Assembly (NCBI GenBank): GCA_028224375.1 | Contig: JAOIVW010000023.1 | Coordinates: 1-46,316 of the forward strand | Direction of reading: 5' to 3' | Length of the DNA: 46,316 nucleotides | DNA from: Hellea sp. | GTDB lineage: Bacteria > Pseudomonadota > Alphaproteobacteria > Caulobacterales > Maricaulaceae | Part shown: piece after piece, positions 27,332 to 35,925 of the stretch | How the letters are laid out: each line of letters begins with the position of its first letter | Position numbering within the stretch: position 1 is the first letter of the stretch | Translations under genes and position numbers: made by a program | The notes under the pieces: model-generated | The model's database searches: none | Seen by the model: only the letters and a program-made list of their open reading frames with translations | Told to the model about the DNA's origin: nothing

Positions 27332-28021
27332 ATGTCGTCAGAAAAAATCAAAAAAATTGACGAGGGTGTATGGTGTTTGGAGTCATATTTTCTTTCCCTT
27401 GGATGTCGTGGGAGCCTGCGCATGACGATCCTTAAAACTCAGTCTGGGCTCTTACTTTACTCACCTGTTGCGCTAAACGCTGAAAACATTGCATTTATTC
27501 GTGCGTTAGGCACTGTTAAGGATATTGTCGCTCCAAACTTGATGCATCATATGTATCTAAGGCCCTGTGTTGAGACATTTCCTGATGCAAATTGCTGGGT
27601 TCCGGAAAGCCTCCTAGAAAAAATAGGGTCGGTGGACGGCGCGCAAATAATCACGCCTGATGTTGTATTTGGAAACGATAGCGGCATAAAAAAATTCACA
27701 CTTACGGGTCATCGTATTCAAGAGACCATGATCTTCCATGAAACTAGCCGGACGCTAATAACAGCCGATCTACTGTATAATTATCAATCTGAGCAATATC
27801 CTGCAGAAAAATTATTCTTCTGGATGATTGGTAATTATGGCCGGCCAAATGTTGCCTTTTACCATAGATTCTCGGTTAAGGATAAATCTTCTATCCGGTG
27901 TATGATTGACACGCTAATCAGCTGGCCGATCAACCGCATAATTATGTCTCATGGCAGAATTATTGAAAGTGCTGATGCAGGCCCTATATTTGCTGATGCA
28001 TGGAAAAATTTTGCAAAATAA
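27332..28021 (+). CDS. DUF4336 protein (metallo-beta-lactamase-like fold)
   Basis: The 229-residue product resembles DUF4336 proteins. It has an opening block VWCLESYFLSLGCRGSLRMTIL with a strand-rich LLLYSPVAL, the signature IVAPNLMHHMYLRPCVETFPDANCWVPESL, and a later ETMIFHETSRTLITADLLYNY. The family is related to metallo-beta-lactamases but has a reduced set of metal ligands, and its function is unknown. There is no signal peptide or membrane segment. It is more A+T-rich than the preceding operon and stands alone. A GAGG lies 10 nt ahead of the ATG. Confidence 0.8.
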   Translation: MSSEKIKKIDEGVWCLESYFLSLGCRGSLRMTILKTQSGLLLYSPVALNAENIAFIRALGTVKDIVAPNLMHHMYLRPCVETFPDANCWVPESLLEKIGSVDGAQIITPDVVFGNDSGIKKFTLTGHRIQETMIFHETSRTLITADLLYNYQSEQYPAEKLFFWMIGNYGRPNVAFYHRFSVKDKSSIRCMIDTLISWPINRIIMSHGRIIESADAGPIFADAWKNFAK

Positions 28022-28205
28022 CAATTGATCGGTTTTCGTTATTTAGACTAAAATTCCCAAACTCTGAGTATCCTATTCGAGGCGACTAAAGCCGCAAGGC
28101 TCATGTCTACAATTAGGATGAAGCTCCAATTTCAATCCTTGCAAAAAATCAATTTTTCTCACCCCTCACGCCATTTTAATAAACTCAATCCTCATGATCT
28201 CGAAT
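28022..28205. other. Intergenic, nothing recognised
   Basis: A+T-rich sequence after the DUF4336 gene with no supported frame, promoter or terminator. It leads into the structured segment described next. Confidence 0.5.
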
Positions 28206-28520
28206 CTACGCTATATTGCTTATGTTCTCGCTAATTGTGAATTTCACTTGGACAGGCAAATCGCGTAGCTTTGTTATTAGCGAGACGGTGAGGCTGAGCA
28301 CTCGGAGTTACGACCGGGCTGTGCCGGGCCTCTGTGGAGACGAAGATAAGATGCCCGAGCGGTGCGGTCAGGTAGCGACAGCTATCGTACAGTCCGTAAC
28401 TCCGCGAACACAGGGCCTCCGCAGAAAAATCGCCGCCGTGAGAGTGATCTCTCGTAAAATATTTTTATTATTTTCGGTGTTCCGTCGGGACATCGCTCTC
28501 ACGGGCTGTCCGTTTTTTGG
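28206..28520 (+). ncRNA. Candidate structured RNA of unknown class
   Basis: Several long complementary arms lie within about 310 nt. TCTCGCTAAT (28226-28235) pairs with ATTAGCGAGA (28276-28285). CGGAGTTACG (28303-28312) pairs with CGTAACTCCG (28395-28404). GGTAGC-gaca-GCTATC lies at 28371-28386. CCGTGAGAGTGAT (28436-28448) pairs with ATCGCTCTCACGG (28492-28504, one G·U). In addition GGCC-t-CTGTG (28327-28336) matches CACAGGGCC (28409-28417), which crosses the second helix and would form a pseudoknot. A run of six T (28513-28518) follows the last stem, so plus-strand transcription ending there is plausible. Signatures of RNase P, tmRNA (no TTCGA T-loop, no tag frame) and SRP RNA are absent. 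An open frame across it shows no protein-like features. Confidence 0.45.
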
Positions 28521-28664
28521 CAATCCCCTGACATGTTTAGGCTTTCATTTTAAAAAAGCCGACTCCATCGACAGCGTAGCTATGTCTTATAGGCTTATGT
28601 AATTTAAGCGGCGTAAAATATGATGAGCCGGCACCGCGAACGGCACCAGCTTATTTTAGGAAAC

Positions 28665-28751
28665 TTACTTACTAAGTTTCTTGGCTTGCTTGACCCAAGC
28701 GTCGCGCTGAATAGAGTCGATGATACCTTCGACCATTTTCACGTCAGATGC
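28665..28751 (-). pseudogene. 3' remnant of a lost gene
   Basis: The last 28 codons before a TAA stop read ASDVKMVEGIIDSIQRDAW... and end VKQAKKLSK. This is protein-like in composition (amphipathic, helix-forming, with no rare residues), but a stop codon lies immediately before it and no start or ribosome-binding site fits. It looks like the C-terminal end of a gene whose remainder was deleted. The family is not recognised. Confidence 0.4.
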
Positions 28752-28930
28752 TTACGAAGCCGCAATTTTGCGCTACCCCAAAATTCGTTCACATGATTGC
28801 TTAGCAGGACGGCGGAACCTCGAAAGTACTACGTGACTAACGGTGAGTCTCTTGCTTGTAGGTTGATTACACTCGTAATTTTTATCTTTAGTCGTGTATG
28901 CCGTATGGGCATGTGTTGGGTCGATACAAG

Positions 28931-30733
28931 ATGAAACACACAAATGAAGAGGTCCTTGAAACTCTAAATAACATACTCATCTCTGAGATTTTTAGAGACA
29001 GCCCTCGCGCACAAGTTTTTTTAAAATACGTTGTCACCGAAACTTTAGAAGGACGAGCAGGTCGCATAAGCGAGATGAGCATCGCGCAGGATGTTTTTGG
29101 CAAGACCGCTAATTTTGACTCGGCCCAAGACACGATTGTTCGCGTCAGTGCTCGGCGCCTACGCTATATGCTTCGCGATTATTACATCTCATACCCAGCG
29201 GTGGATCCCGTTATTTTGACGATGCCCAAAGGCAGCTATAAAATTGCGATTGCTCCTAATCAAAACATCATTGCCGTTTCCCAACCCTTGCTAGAGGAGA
29301 CGCCTCCTAAACCGAGCACTCAAAAATTAAAGGCGATATTTCTAGCAACAGTCATTTTCGTTTTAGGGTTTGGGGCTCTTAAAATTTTTAGCGCAGGTGA
29401 GGCTCAACGCACCCCTTCTAATGAAACTTCGGCTCCACAAGTGGAGTCTGCTCGCGAACAACAAAACGCCCCGGTCTCTGAGTTTCCTATGATCGCAGTC
29501 ATGCCGTTTGAAAACCAAACTGGGGTGGAAGATTATAGTTTTCTTGAGGAAAGTCTTCAAAGAAAGCTCGTCGAGGACTTATCTCGCTTTCAACTTATCA
29601 GACCCGTTTTCTATGACAAGAGCTACGAAACGCTGATACAGCAAAATGAGAGAGACAATGGACCTTTTAAATATGCGATTTCAGGGCTCGTTCTCTCGGT
29701 TGATCCAAAATTGGACCTCTATGTTAAACTCGTCGATTTGGATAATGGCTCGACAGTCTACGAAAAACGTGTTCGGCGCTCTCCTGATAACCCGGAATAC
29801 TTCAGCAGTTTGTCCGAGATTGTTACAGAATTAAGCGGCAAATTTGCAGGCTTGGAAGGCGCGATTGTTCAAGAAAACTTAAAATTCATTGAAGCGCAAA
29901 TTGACCGCAGCACAGTCGACTTATCTGACCTTAAAGCTTTTGAGTGCGTGATTATGACAGATAAGTTTTTCGATGACCCCGACCCGACTCCAGCCAAGTA
30001 TAAGGCTGTCTATAGCTGTCTGGATAAGTGTGTGGAAAAATACCCCGAAAATGCGACCCTTCTTGCCAATTTCGGAACACTGATTTATCTGGGCGCAAAA
30101 TCGTCGCCGTCAGTACATCAGGCTCGCTCAATCGACCCCGACATCAGTGCTGAAGAGGGCCTGAATATGGTCAAGCGTGCCGCGCAAATTGATCCGGATA
30201 ATGGGGCCGTGCAATATTTGCTTTCTGCAACGATTCACATGGATGGCGGGAGTGCACAAGAGGCCTTAAAACATGCCGAATTGGCCTATGTCGCAAATCC
30301 TGGCGATCCTCATAATATGGCGTGGTTAAGCCGCCGACTGGCAAGTGTTGGGCAGTGGGAGCGAGCTCTATCACTCGCCAAAGAAGCTCAAGACCGAACA
30401 CTCTCCCCCCCGGCGAATTACTATTTTACCAATTTCGCTTGGGCCCTGCTCAATGATGATAAAGACGGGATGCAAAAAGCAGCCTCAGCAATAGAGGCGC
30501 GCGGGAATTATTACAGTTTTCTATTTCAATACTTGGCCGCGGTGGCGAATGAAGACGCACAGAGCATGGCCAAATATCGTCCCAGAATTGATCAGGTCGA
30601 TAGCAATGTAAAAACCATTATGAAAAAAGAAGGGATTATATCCGCCTTTGAGCAAATATATCGCAATGAAGACGTTGTTGCTAAAGCCCGCGAACTTTTC
30701 ATTAAAGCCGGTGTAATGTCCAAAGAGAAGTAA
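28931..30733 (+). CDS. Membrane protein with TolB-like and TPR domains, CadC-like N-terminus
   Basis: The 600-residue product has a cytoplasmic N-terminal domain of about 110 residues (FLKYVVTETLEG...IAQDVFGKTANFD...TIVRVSARRLRYMLRDYY...MPKGSYK). This matches the domain that commonly precedes TolB-like/TPR proteins. It resembles a signalling or DNA-binding module, but that role is uncertain. One membrane segment follows (about 134-154, LKAIFLATVIFVLGFGALKIF). Next comes a TolB N-terminal-like block (IAVMPFENQTGVEDYSFLEESLQRKLVEDLSRF), then a TPR-type alpha-alpha repeat region with NGAVQYLLSATIHMDGGSAQEALKHAELAYVANPGDPHNMAWL. It could be a one-component membrane sensor. An in-frame ATG at 28898 is possible; neither start has a strong ribosome-binding site, and 28931 begins nearer the conserved domain. 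Confidence 0.72.
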   Translation: MKHTNEEVLETLNNILISEIFRDSPRAQVFLKYVVTETLEGRAGRISEMSIAQDVFGKTANFDSAQDTIVRVSARRLRYMLRDYYISYPAVDPVILTMPKGSYKIAIAPNQNIIAVSQPLLEETPPKPSTQKLKAIFLATVIFVLGFGALKIFSAGEAQRTPSNETSAPQVESAREQQNAPVSEFPMIAVMPFENQTGVEDYSFLEESLQRKLVEDLSRFQLIRPVFYDKSYETLIQQNERDNGPFKYAISGLVLSVDPKLDLYVKLVDLDNGSTVYEKRVRRSPDNPEYFSSLSEIVTELSGKFAGLEGAIVQENLKFIEAQIDRSTVDLSDLKAFECVIMTDKFFDDPDPTPAKYKAVYSCLDKCVEKYPENATLLANFGTLIYLGAKSSPSVHQARSIDPDISAEEGLNMVKRAAQIDPDNGAVQYLLSATIHMDGGSAQEALKHAELAYVANPGDPHNMAWLSRRLASVGQWERALSLAKEAQDRTLSPPANYYFTNFAWALLNDDKDGMQKAASAIEARGNYYSFLFQYLAAVANEDAQSMAKYRPRIDQVDSNVKTIMKKEGIISAFEQIYRNEDVVAKARELFIKAGVMSKEK

Positions 30734-30738
30734 ACCCT

Positions 30739-32640
30739 CTATTTCGCGTATTTTGAGAGCAGCCTTATATAATCGGTTTGATAGCTATTGCTGTTCTCAG
30801 TGACGGACCAGCTATTAATCGGCCAACCATCATTAAATTCTGCATAGGACTTCATCGGGGGTTGCCCTGCGGGTGGAGACAAGATGGGGCGCTTGCAGAT
30901 TTTCGCGCCATGCCCGCCGCATTTGGTCTTGCAGCACGCATCGCGCTCATAACCCGGATTGGGACCGCCTACAAGAAAGCCTGGCGCAGGGCCGTAGGTT
31001 GAGGTGATTGTGCTGTCATAATTTTTGCTGCCGTTGGCAAACCAATTGTGGTAAATCTCTGAGACGGATTTCTCAGCGCTGTAACGCTCCATATTTGACA
31101 GATAGACAAGTCCGAGCGGGTTCACGCCGTGCAGGTAGTGCAGATAGTGACTACCCGCATTTCTGTAATCCTGCGCCTCCGCGCCGCCCATTTTCGCAAA
31201 TGCGGCTTGGGTGAAGACAGAACCTCGCCGTGATGCTGCGCCGTTACTGCCCCAATAATAGCCGCTCATCGGCGCGCCATAGCCCTGCTCTTGCTGCTCT
31301 ACCCCTGCCATTAGGCCATTATCGCCTGTGAGAATGTTCTGATAGTCTTTGCGGATACGGGATTTGAAAGATGTGGGCACGCCGCGCAATCGCGAGAAGT
31401 ATAACAGCGTCGGGGCTATATCACCCTCGAACCCTTCCGCCGCCCAAGGCGTGATGGGGGTGATGTCGTCATAGATGCGCTCGACTTGCCGAGCATATTT
31501 TCTCTGACCCGTAATTTTGAACATATAGATAGCGGATATGAGTATCTTCTTTTGCAGGCGCTCAGCGCCGACCTCTTGTTGTCCCGCCGCGAGGCCTTCA
31601 CTCCCCTGCTCCGCGTCATTATTCTTGAAGATAACATCTGGATTAGCCTCAGCCCAATTCCACGCTTCAACCGCGCGCTTGCGGTAACGCGTGGCTTCAG
31701 TGCGGTATGTGGGTGTCTTGGCAAAAACATCTGCCGCCATGGCAAATGCGCCTGCAGAACTGTAAGTGGCAGAGGTATTGGCAGGACCATAGTAACTCGG
31801 CCCCTCTGCGCTGGAAGGCGGTGAACCGTCGGCTAGGCTCATAACGGAAAGCATTGAGCCATCCGCATTTTGCATCCGCTCAAGCCAATCCAGTCCCCAT
31901 TTCACTTCATCCAGAATATCGGGCACGCCATTTCCGCTTTCGGGAATACCAAAATCATCCGTCCAAACGTCAGGGTTTTCGATATAGCTATGCAGAAGCG
32001 TTCGAATGTAATTGGCCGTCCAGCTGGTATATTTATTATAATCCCCCGCATCATACCACCCACCCCGCAAATCGCGCTCCGTGGAAGCATTATCTTTGGC
32101 ATTGTAAAGCCGCGCCTGCGGGTCTTGCCCTGCGCCAAGATGGCTCGCCCCGTCCTCGTAACCCTTGAGAGCGAAAGGTGCGCGTTTTTCAAACCCTGCA
32201 CGTTGATAATAGAGCGTTTTGAAGGCGGCCTTTAGAACAGGCGTATAAACATCCTCTGCGATATCAAACATGAAACTCTCAGCACCTGTCTCAAGGTCGA
32301 CAACTTTATAACTCCCCTCATCGGTCACAGCACTAAAATCAAACCACCAGAGCCTATCGCCGGACATTGCGTCGATGCTGCCCCCATTCCATACAACAGG
32401 AGCGCCCTCATAGACCGCCTCACCATTGGCCACATCAATTACAGCATAGCGGCCGCTGGGGACGAAGCTTTCTCCGTTGTCATAGCCAATTTCAGGACTG
32501 CGAATGACAGCGCGTTTCTCAAGCTCTGGCAGATAGCCAAATTGATCCACCACAATCTTAGGCGCAGGAGCCTGTGTGGTTTGCGTGCTGCAGGCGACTA
32601 GAACGCATGTCAGCCATATAATCGCTATTCGAATGAGCAT
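30739..32640 (-). CDS. Glycoside hydrolase family 9 protein, lipoprotein
   Basis: The 633-residue product has a lipoprotein signal (LTCVLVAC, Cys at 17) and an N-terminal Ig-like domain (IVVDQFGYLPELEKRAVI to about residue 130). A GH9 catalytic domain follows with GGWYDAGDYNKY (D197 and D200, the base and water-activating aspartates) and NGVPDILDEVKWGLDWL. It also has YYWGSNGA, LHYLHGVNPLGLVYLSNM and, near the end, WSVTENSNSYQTDYI with the proton-donor glutamate at about 615. GH9 enzymes are mostly inverting endoglucanases, but Ig-GH9 members also include exo-glucosidases and chitosan or mixed-linkage enzymes. A four-cysteine insert (DACCKTKCGGHGAKIC) sits between the last two conserved blocks. 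It is convergent with the TPR gene, stop to stop 5 nt apart. Confidence 0.92.
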   Translation of the reverse strand: MLIRIAIIWLTCVLVACSTQTTQAPAPKIVVDQFGYLPELEKRAVIRSPEIGYDNGESFVPSGRYAVIDVANGEAVYEGAPVVWNGGSIDAMSGDRLWWFDFSAVTDEGSYKVVDLETGAESFMFDIAEDVYTPVLKAAFKTLYYQRAGFEKRAPFALKGYEDGASHLGAGQDPQARLYNAKDNASTERDLRGGWYDAGDYNKYTSWTANYIRTLLHSYIENPDVWTDDFGIPESGNGVPDILDEVKWGLDWLERMQNADGSMLSVMSLADGSPPSSAEGPSYYGPANTSATYSSAGAFAMAADVFAKTPTYRTEATRYRKRAVEAWNWAEANPDVIFKNNDAEQGSEGLAAGQQEVGAERLQKKILISAIYMFKITGQRKYARQVERIYDDITPITPWAAEGFEGDIAPTLLYFSRLRGVPTSFKSRIRKDYQNILTGDNGLMAGVEQQEQGYGAPMSGYYWGSNGAASRRGSVFTQAAFAKMGGAEAQDYRNAGSHYLHYLHGVNPLGLVYLSNMERYSAEKSVSEIYHNWFANGSKNYDSTITSTYGPAPGFLVGGPNPGYERDACCKTKCGGHGAKICKRPILSPPAGQPPMKSYAEFNDGWPINSWSVTENSNSYQTDYIRLLSKYAK

Positions 32641-32711
32641 GCGATTCTTATGCCTTTTTTATAACGTGAGTGAAAGTTGACATTTATGACAGTAAACGGC
32701 AACTTTTACAC

Positions 32712-33416
32712 ATGAAACAGCGTCACATTGCTATCTTAGCCACCCTCTCATTCTGTCTCTTCGCTTGTGTAAACCAAAACCCTGCAGCAAATACGGGACT
32801 GGCCAAAACATCAGAGGAGACGCCGCGGCTTTTCACTGACCATAGCGCGGCTGACCAAGACGACTTCAAGAAATGCGGCATTGATAGGGATGAATATTAC
32901 CGTCTCATGACCTTACCCGTTGAAGATTTCGATCAGGATTTCGAAGGTGGTTGGCGAACACTTGACTATAAACAAGGGTGTAAAGGCGCAGCCGCACGCT
33001 TACTCAAATCTTACATAGCGGAATATGAGTACACCTATGAGCGGCAACATAATCAATTGGAATGGCATCGGGGCCAAGTCTTGGCTAGCTCTGGTAATTA
33101 TGATGAAGCCCTCGCTGTCTTTAAGCGCACATATAAAGACGGAGATGACGAAAAAGCTTGGAACCTCTATGTTGACGGCACGATCGCCTTTTTGAAAAAA
33201 GACAAACCCGCCCTCCAAGCCGCCCGAGATAAACTCGCGAAAGTGCCCGTTCCTGAAAAATTGAAGGACGCGCGGCGTAAATTTCTGAAAGATAACCCAA
33301 ACATAACCATGCGGGACGGCTTCATTGACGACCCTGGAAACCTTTACGTCTTAGAAGGTTTCATCAAATGTTTTCATGAATCCTATGCCGTTGCTTATGG
33401 AAAATGCGAAAAATAA
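32712..33416 (+). CDS. Lipoprotein with tetratricopeptide-like helices
   Basis: The product (234 residues from the chosen ATG) has a lipoprotein signal (HIAILATLSFCLFAC). A Ser/Thr-rich linker follows, then an alpha-helical domain with a TPR-like pair: HNQLEWHRGQVLASSGNYDEALAVFKRTY and a following helix. It contains a few cysteines (KKCGIDRDEY, QGCKGAAARL, IKCFHES, GKCEK) that may form disulfides outside the cytoplasm. The family is not recognised. An ATG at 32670 is in frame but would put 14 residues in front of the signal peptide, so the later start is preferred despite a weak ribosome-binding site. It is divergent from the GH9 gene with about 70 bp between. Confidence 0.65.
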   Translation: MKQRHIAILATLSFCLFACVNQNPAANTGLAKTSEETPRLFTDHSAADQDDFKKCGIDRDEYYRLMTLPVEDFDQDFEGGWRTLDYKQGCKGAAARLLKSYIAEYEYTYERQHNQLEWHRGQVLASSGNYDEALAVFKRTYKDGDDEKAWNLYVDGTIAFLKKDKPALQAARDKLAKVPVPEKLKDARRKFLKDNPNITMRDGFIDDPGNLYVLEGFIKCFHESYAVAYGKCEK

Positions 33417-33584
33417 GATAAATTTGGCTGAAAGCGCACAGTTTTCAGTAAGAATGTATAACGCTTTCTAACCCTCGAACCCTCAATTATCGCCATCATT
33501 CTCAGTAAAATGGGACCTTAACGCATTTTAATGCAGTTTTTTCATCCTTCGCGGAACTATATCGGCGCGCAATCATTGTATCGC

Positions 33585-33590
33585 TATAAT
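33585..33590 (+). promoter_or_regulatory. -10 element before the glycine-zipper gene
   Basis: A perfect TATAAT lies 20 nt before the start codon. No good -35 is visible at 16-18 bp. A GGAAC at 33553-33557 lies 16 bp before CATT, which could instead reflect an extracytoplasmic-function sigma site. Confidence 0.4.
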
Positions 33591-33609
33591 TAACACAGGA
33601 ACTAAGATC

Positions 33610-34059
33610 ATGAAAAAAGCAATTTTAACCCCCCTTATTATTGCCGTAACATTCGCAGCCGCACCTGCTTTTGGGCAAACGTCTTATGAGAACTGCAAAA
33701 CGAATGACACACAGAACCAAGTTCTAGGTGCTGTAATTGGCGGTACACTTGGCGCTGTATTAGGTAATGAAGTTTCAGGCGATACAGGTGCCGTTGTTGG
33801 CGGCCTAGCAGGCGGTACAGCTGGCGTAGCTGTTGCAGATAAAGACTGTTCGCAATATCGTTCACGCGGATATGAAGAGTCGCGTAATTATGATGATAGC
33901 TACTACAATGATAGACGCGAACGCACTCGTCACCATAATGGCAGGAATGTAACAACACACGAGACCATTAGTTACGACCAATATGGTAATCGCGTGGTGA
34001 CCAAAACAAAAGTTCATGAGGGACATAATCGTCGTCACAATAACCGTAACGGCTATTAG
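33610..34059 (+). CDS. Glycine-zipper 2TM-type exported protein
   Basis: The 149-residue product has a cleavable signal peptide (ILTPLIIAVTFAAAPAFG, cleavage before Q). A glycine-zipper helical hairpin follows (VLGAVIGGTLGAVLGNEVSGDTGAVVGGLAGGTAGVAVA, residues about 38-76), typical of Rick_17kDa/SlyB-like outer-membrane-associated proteins. Two cysteines flank it. The C-terminal half is very polar, rich in Arg, Tyr, Asn and His (SRNYDDSYYNDRRERTRHH and HEGHNRRHNNRNGY), and may bind metal or cell wall. Function is unknown beyond a likely envelope role. AGGAACTAAGATC precedes the ATG. Confidence 0.78.
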   Translation: MKKAILTPLIIAVTFAAAPAFGQTSYENCKTNDTQNQVLGAVIGGTLGAVLGNEVSGDTGAVVGGLAGGTAGVAVADKDCSQYRSRGYEESRNYDDSYYNDRRERTRHHNGRNVTTHETISYDQYGNRVVTKTKVHEGHNRRHNNRNGY

Positions 34060-34126
34060 GCACGATCCTACAGGATTTACACTAGGTTAGTAGTGCCATA
34101 ACAAATTGGCTACAAACCATTAGAAT

Positions 34127-34157
34127 AAAGCCCGCTCAGAGTAGCGGGCTTTTTTTT
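34127..34157. terminator. Strong terminator behind the glycine-zipper gene
   Basis: AAAGCCCGCT-cagagt-AGCGGGCTTT, a 10-bp stem followed by a T run on the plus strand. The EttA stop codon lies in its edge (34156). The opposite strand also carries a shorter T run (TTTATT), so it may work for both convergent genes. Confidence 0.85.
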
Positions 34158-35814
34158 ACCGTTCAAACTTAACAAATTTCAGTTTCTTTGGCATATCGGC
34201 GTCATCACCTAGGCGGCGTTTTTTATCTTCGATGTAATCGGCGAAGTTACCCTCAAACCATTCCACATGGCTGTCCCCTTCATAGGCGAGTATGTGTGTT
34301 GCGACGCGGTCGAGGAAGAATCTATCATGCGAGATAACCACGGCGCAGCCTGGGAATTTCTCAAGCGCCACTTCGAGCGAGGCCAAAGTTTCGCGGTCCA
34401 AATCGTTTGTCGGTTCATCGAGCAGTAGCAGGTTAGCGGGACGTGTTAGCATCTTAGCCAAGTTCACGCGGTTACGTTCACCGCCTGAGAGCTGCCCAAC
34501 ATTTTTTTGCTGATCGGTGCCTTTGAAGTTAAACGCGCCCAGATAAGCACGTGACGGTACTTCACGTTTGCCTAGTACGAGAATATCTAATTTATCTGAC
34601 ACCGCTTCCCAGACATTCAAGCTGTTATCCAGCGCGTCGCGATTCTGATCCACATAACCAAGCTCAACCGTTTCGCCGACTTTGAACGTGCCTTCATCGG
34701 GCTGCTCTTGGCCCGTAATCATTTTGAATAAGGTCGTCTTACCGGCACCGTTGGGCCCGATAACGCCGACAATACCGCCGCGCGGCAGACGGAAAGACAG
34801 GTCTTTAATCAAGAGCTTATCGCCAAAACCTTTACTGACATTATTAGCTTCGACCACCACATTGCCCAGGCGCTCACCCATTGGGATGCGGATATCGGCG
34901 TGAGATACGACTTCAGCAGAGGCTTCATCGCGCAGTTTTTCATAAGCTGATAAACGCGCCTTGGATTTGGTCTGGCGCGCTTTGGGGTTAGAGCGGATCC
35001 ATTCCAATTCGCGTTTCAGCGCTTTGGACTTACTATCGGACTCACGGCCCTCTTGCATATTGCGCTTATCTTTGGCTTCGAGCCAAGAGGAGTAATTCCC
35101 CTCATGCGGATAAGCTTTGCCGCGATCAATTTCCAGCGTCCAATTTGTGATATTATCCAGGAAGTAGCGATCATGGGTAATAAGGATAATCGCGCCGGAA
35201 TATTTGACGAGGTAATTTTCAAGCCAGTTCACAGTCTCGGCGTCTAAATGGTTTGTCGGTTCATCGAGCAAGAGCAAGTCTGGCTTGGAGAGCAAAAGGC
35301 GGCACAGAGCCACGCGGCGCGCCTCGCCGCCTGAAAGATTATTGACGGGGCTATCTTTGGGCGGGCAACGCAAAGCCTGCATCGCCATCTCAATTTTGGA
35401 ATCAATGTCCCAAGCATCACGGCCATCAACCTCATCCTGAAGCTTGGTCATTTCTTCCATGATTTCGTCGGAATAGTCTTCGGCCATTTTCATGGCAACT
35501 TCATTATAGCGGTCAAAGATTTGCTTATCTTCACAGCCCTCAATGACATTGCCCCAAACGTCTTTGGAATTATCCAGCTTAGGTTCCTGCGGCAGGTAAC
35601 CAACCCGCGTGCCTTCAGCGGCCCAATGTTCGCCGGTGACTTCGGTATCCACACCCGCCATGACTTTCATAAGGGTCGACTTACCCGCGCCATTGACCCC
35701 AATCAGGCCAATTTTGGCATCGGGATAAAAGGACAGATGCACATTATCGAGGATGGTCTTATTGCCGAATTTCTTCGTCAGACCTTGCATATGATAACAG
35801 AATTGACGGGCCAC
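34156..35814 (-). CDS. ettA: Energy-dependent translational throttle protein EttA (ABC-F)
   Basis: EttA binds the ribosomal E site and gates early elongation according to ATP/ADP ratio. The 552-residue soluble product has two ABC domains. The first has Walker A GVNGAGKST, signature NNLSGGEARRVAL and Walker B LLLLDEPTNHLDAETVNWLE. The second has GPNGAGKTT, QLSGGERNRVNL and LLLLDEPTNDLD. A charged interdomain linker lies between (SKALKRELEWIRSNPKARQTKSKARLSAYEKL), and no membrane segment is present. Length is almost that of E. coli EttA. The start is GTG, supported by CAGGAG seven bases upstream. Its terminator is shared with the convergent glycine-zipper gene. Confidence 0.96.
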   Translation of the reverse strand: MARQFCYHMQGLTKKFGNKTILDNVHLSFYPDAKIGLIGVNGAGKSTLMKVMAGVDTEVTGEHWAAEGTRVGYLPQEPKLDNSKDVWGNVIEGCEDKQIFDRYNEVAMKMAEDYSDEIMEEMTKLQDEVDGRDAWDIDSKIEMAMQALRCPPKDSPVNNLSGGEARRVALCRLLLSKPDLLLLDEPTNHLDAETVNWLENYLVKYSGAIILITHDRYFLDNITNWTLEIDRGKAYPHEGNYSSWLEAKDKRNMQEGRESDSKSKALKRELEWIRSNPKARQTKSKARLSAYEKLRDEASAEVVSHADIRIPMGERLGNVVVEANNVSKGFGDKLLIKDLSFRLPRGGIVGVIGPNGAGKTTLFKMITGQEQPDEGTFKVGETVELGYVDQNRDALDNSLNVWEAVSDKLDILVLGKREVPSRAYLGAFNFKGTDQQKNVGQLSGGERNRVNLAKMLTRPANLLLLDEPTNDLDRETLASLEVALEKFPGCAVVISHDRFFLDRVATHILAYEGDSHVEWFEGNFADYIEDKKRRLGDDADMPKKLKFVKFER

Positions 35815-35925
35815 GAGGCGCTCCTGAGTCGAGGGGTTATTTCAAGAGCGCGATATGCGGTGGGAAGGCTAAAATTGCAAGGGTTAGTCGTCAGTTAGAT
35901 GGATAGTTCTAATAGCTATCCAACT

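Noticed and set aside
28206..28520. tmRNA, SRP RNA or group I intron identity for the structured segment
   Set aside because: No T-loop TTCGA with flanking stems, no tag reading frame ending in alanines, no GGAAGGAAGCAG SRP motif, and no convincing group I core.
28216..28602. 128-codon plus-strand open frame across the structured segment
   Set aside because: No ribosome-binding site, no domain-like composition, and the same bases form long helices. It is more likely an accident of the RNA segment.
33518..33531. CtrA-like TTAACGCATTTTAA
   Set aside because: The spacer is six bases, not seven, and the sequence also makes a small palindrome of its own.
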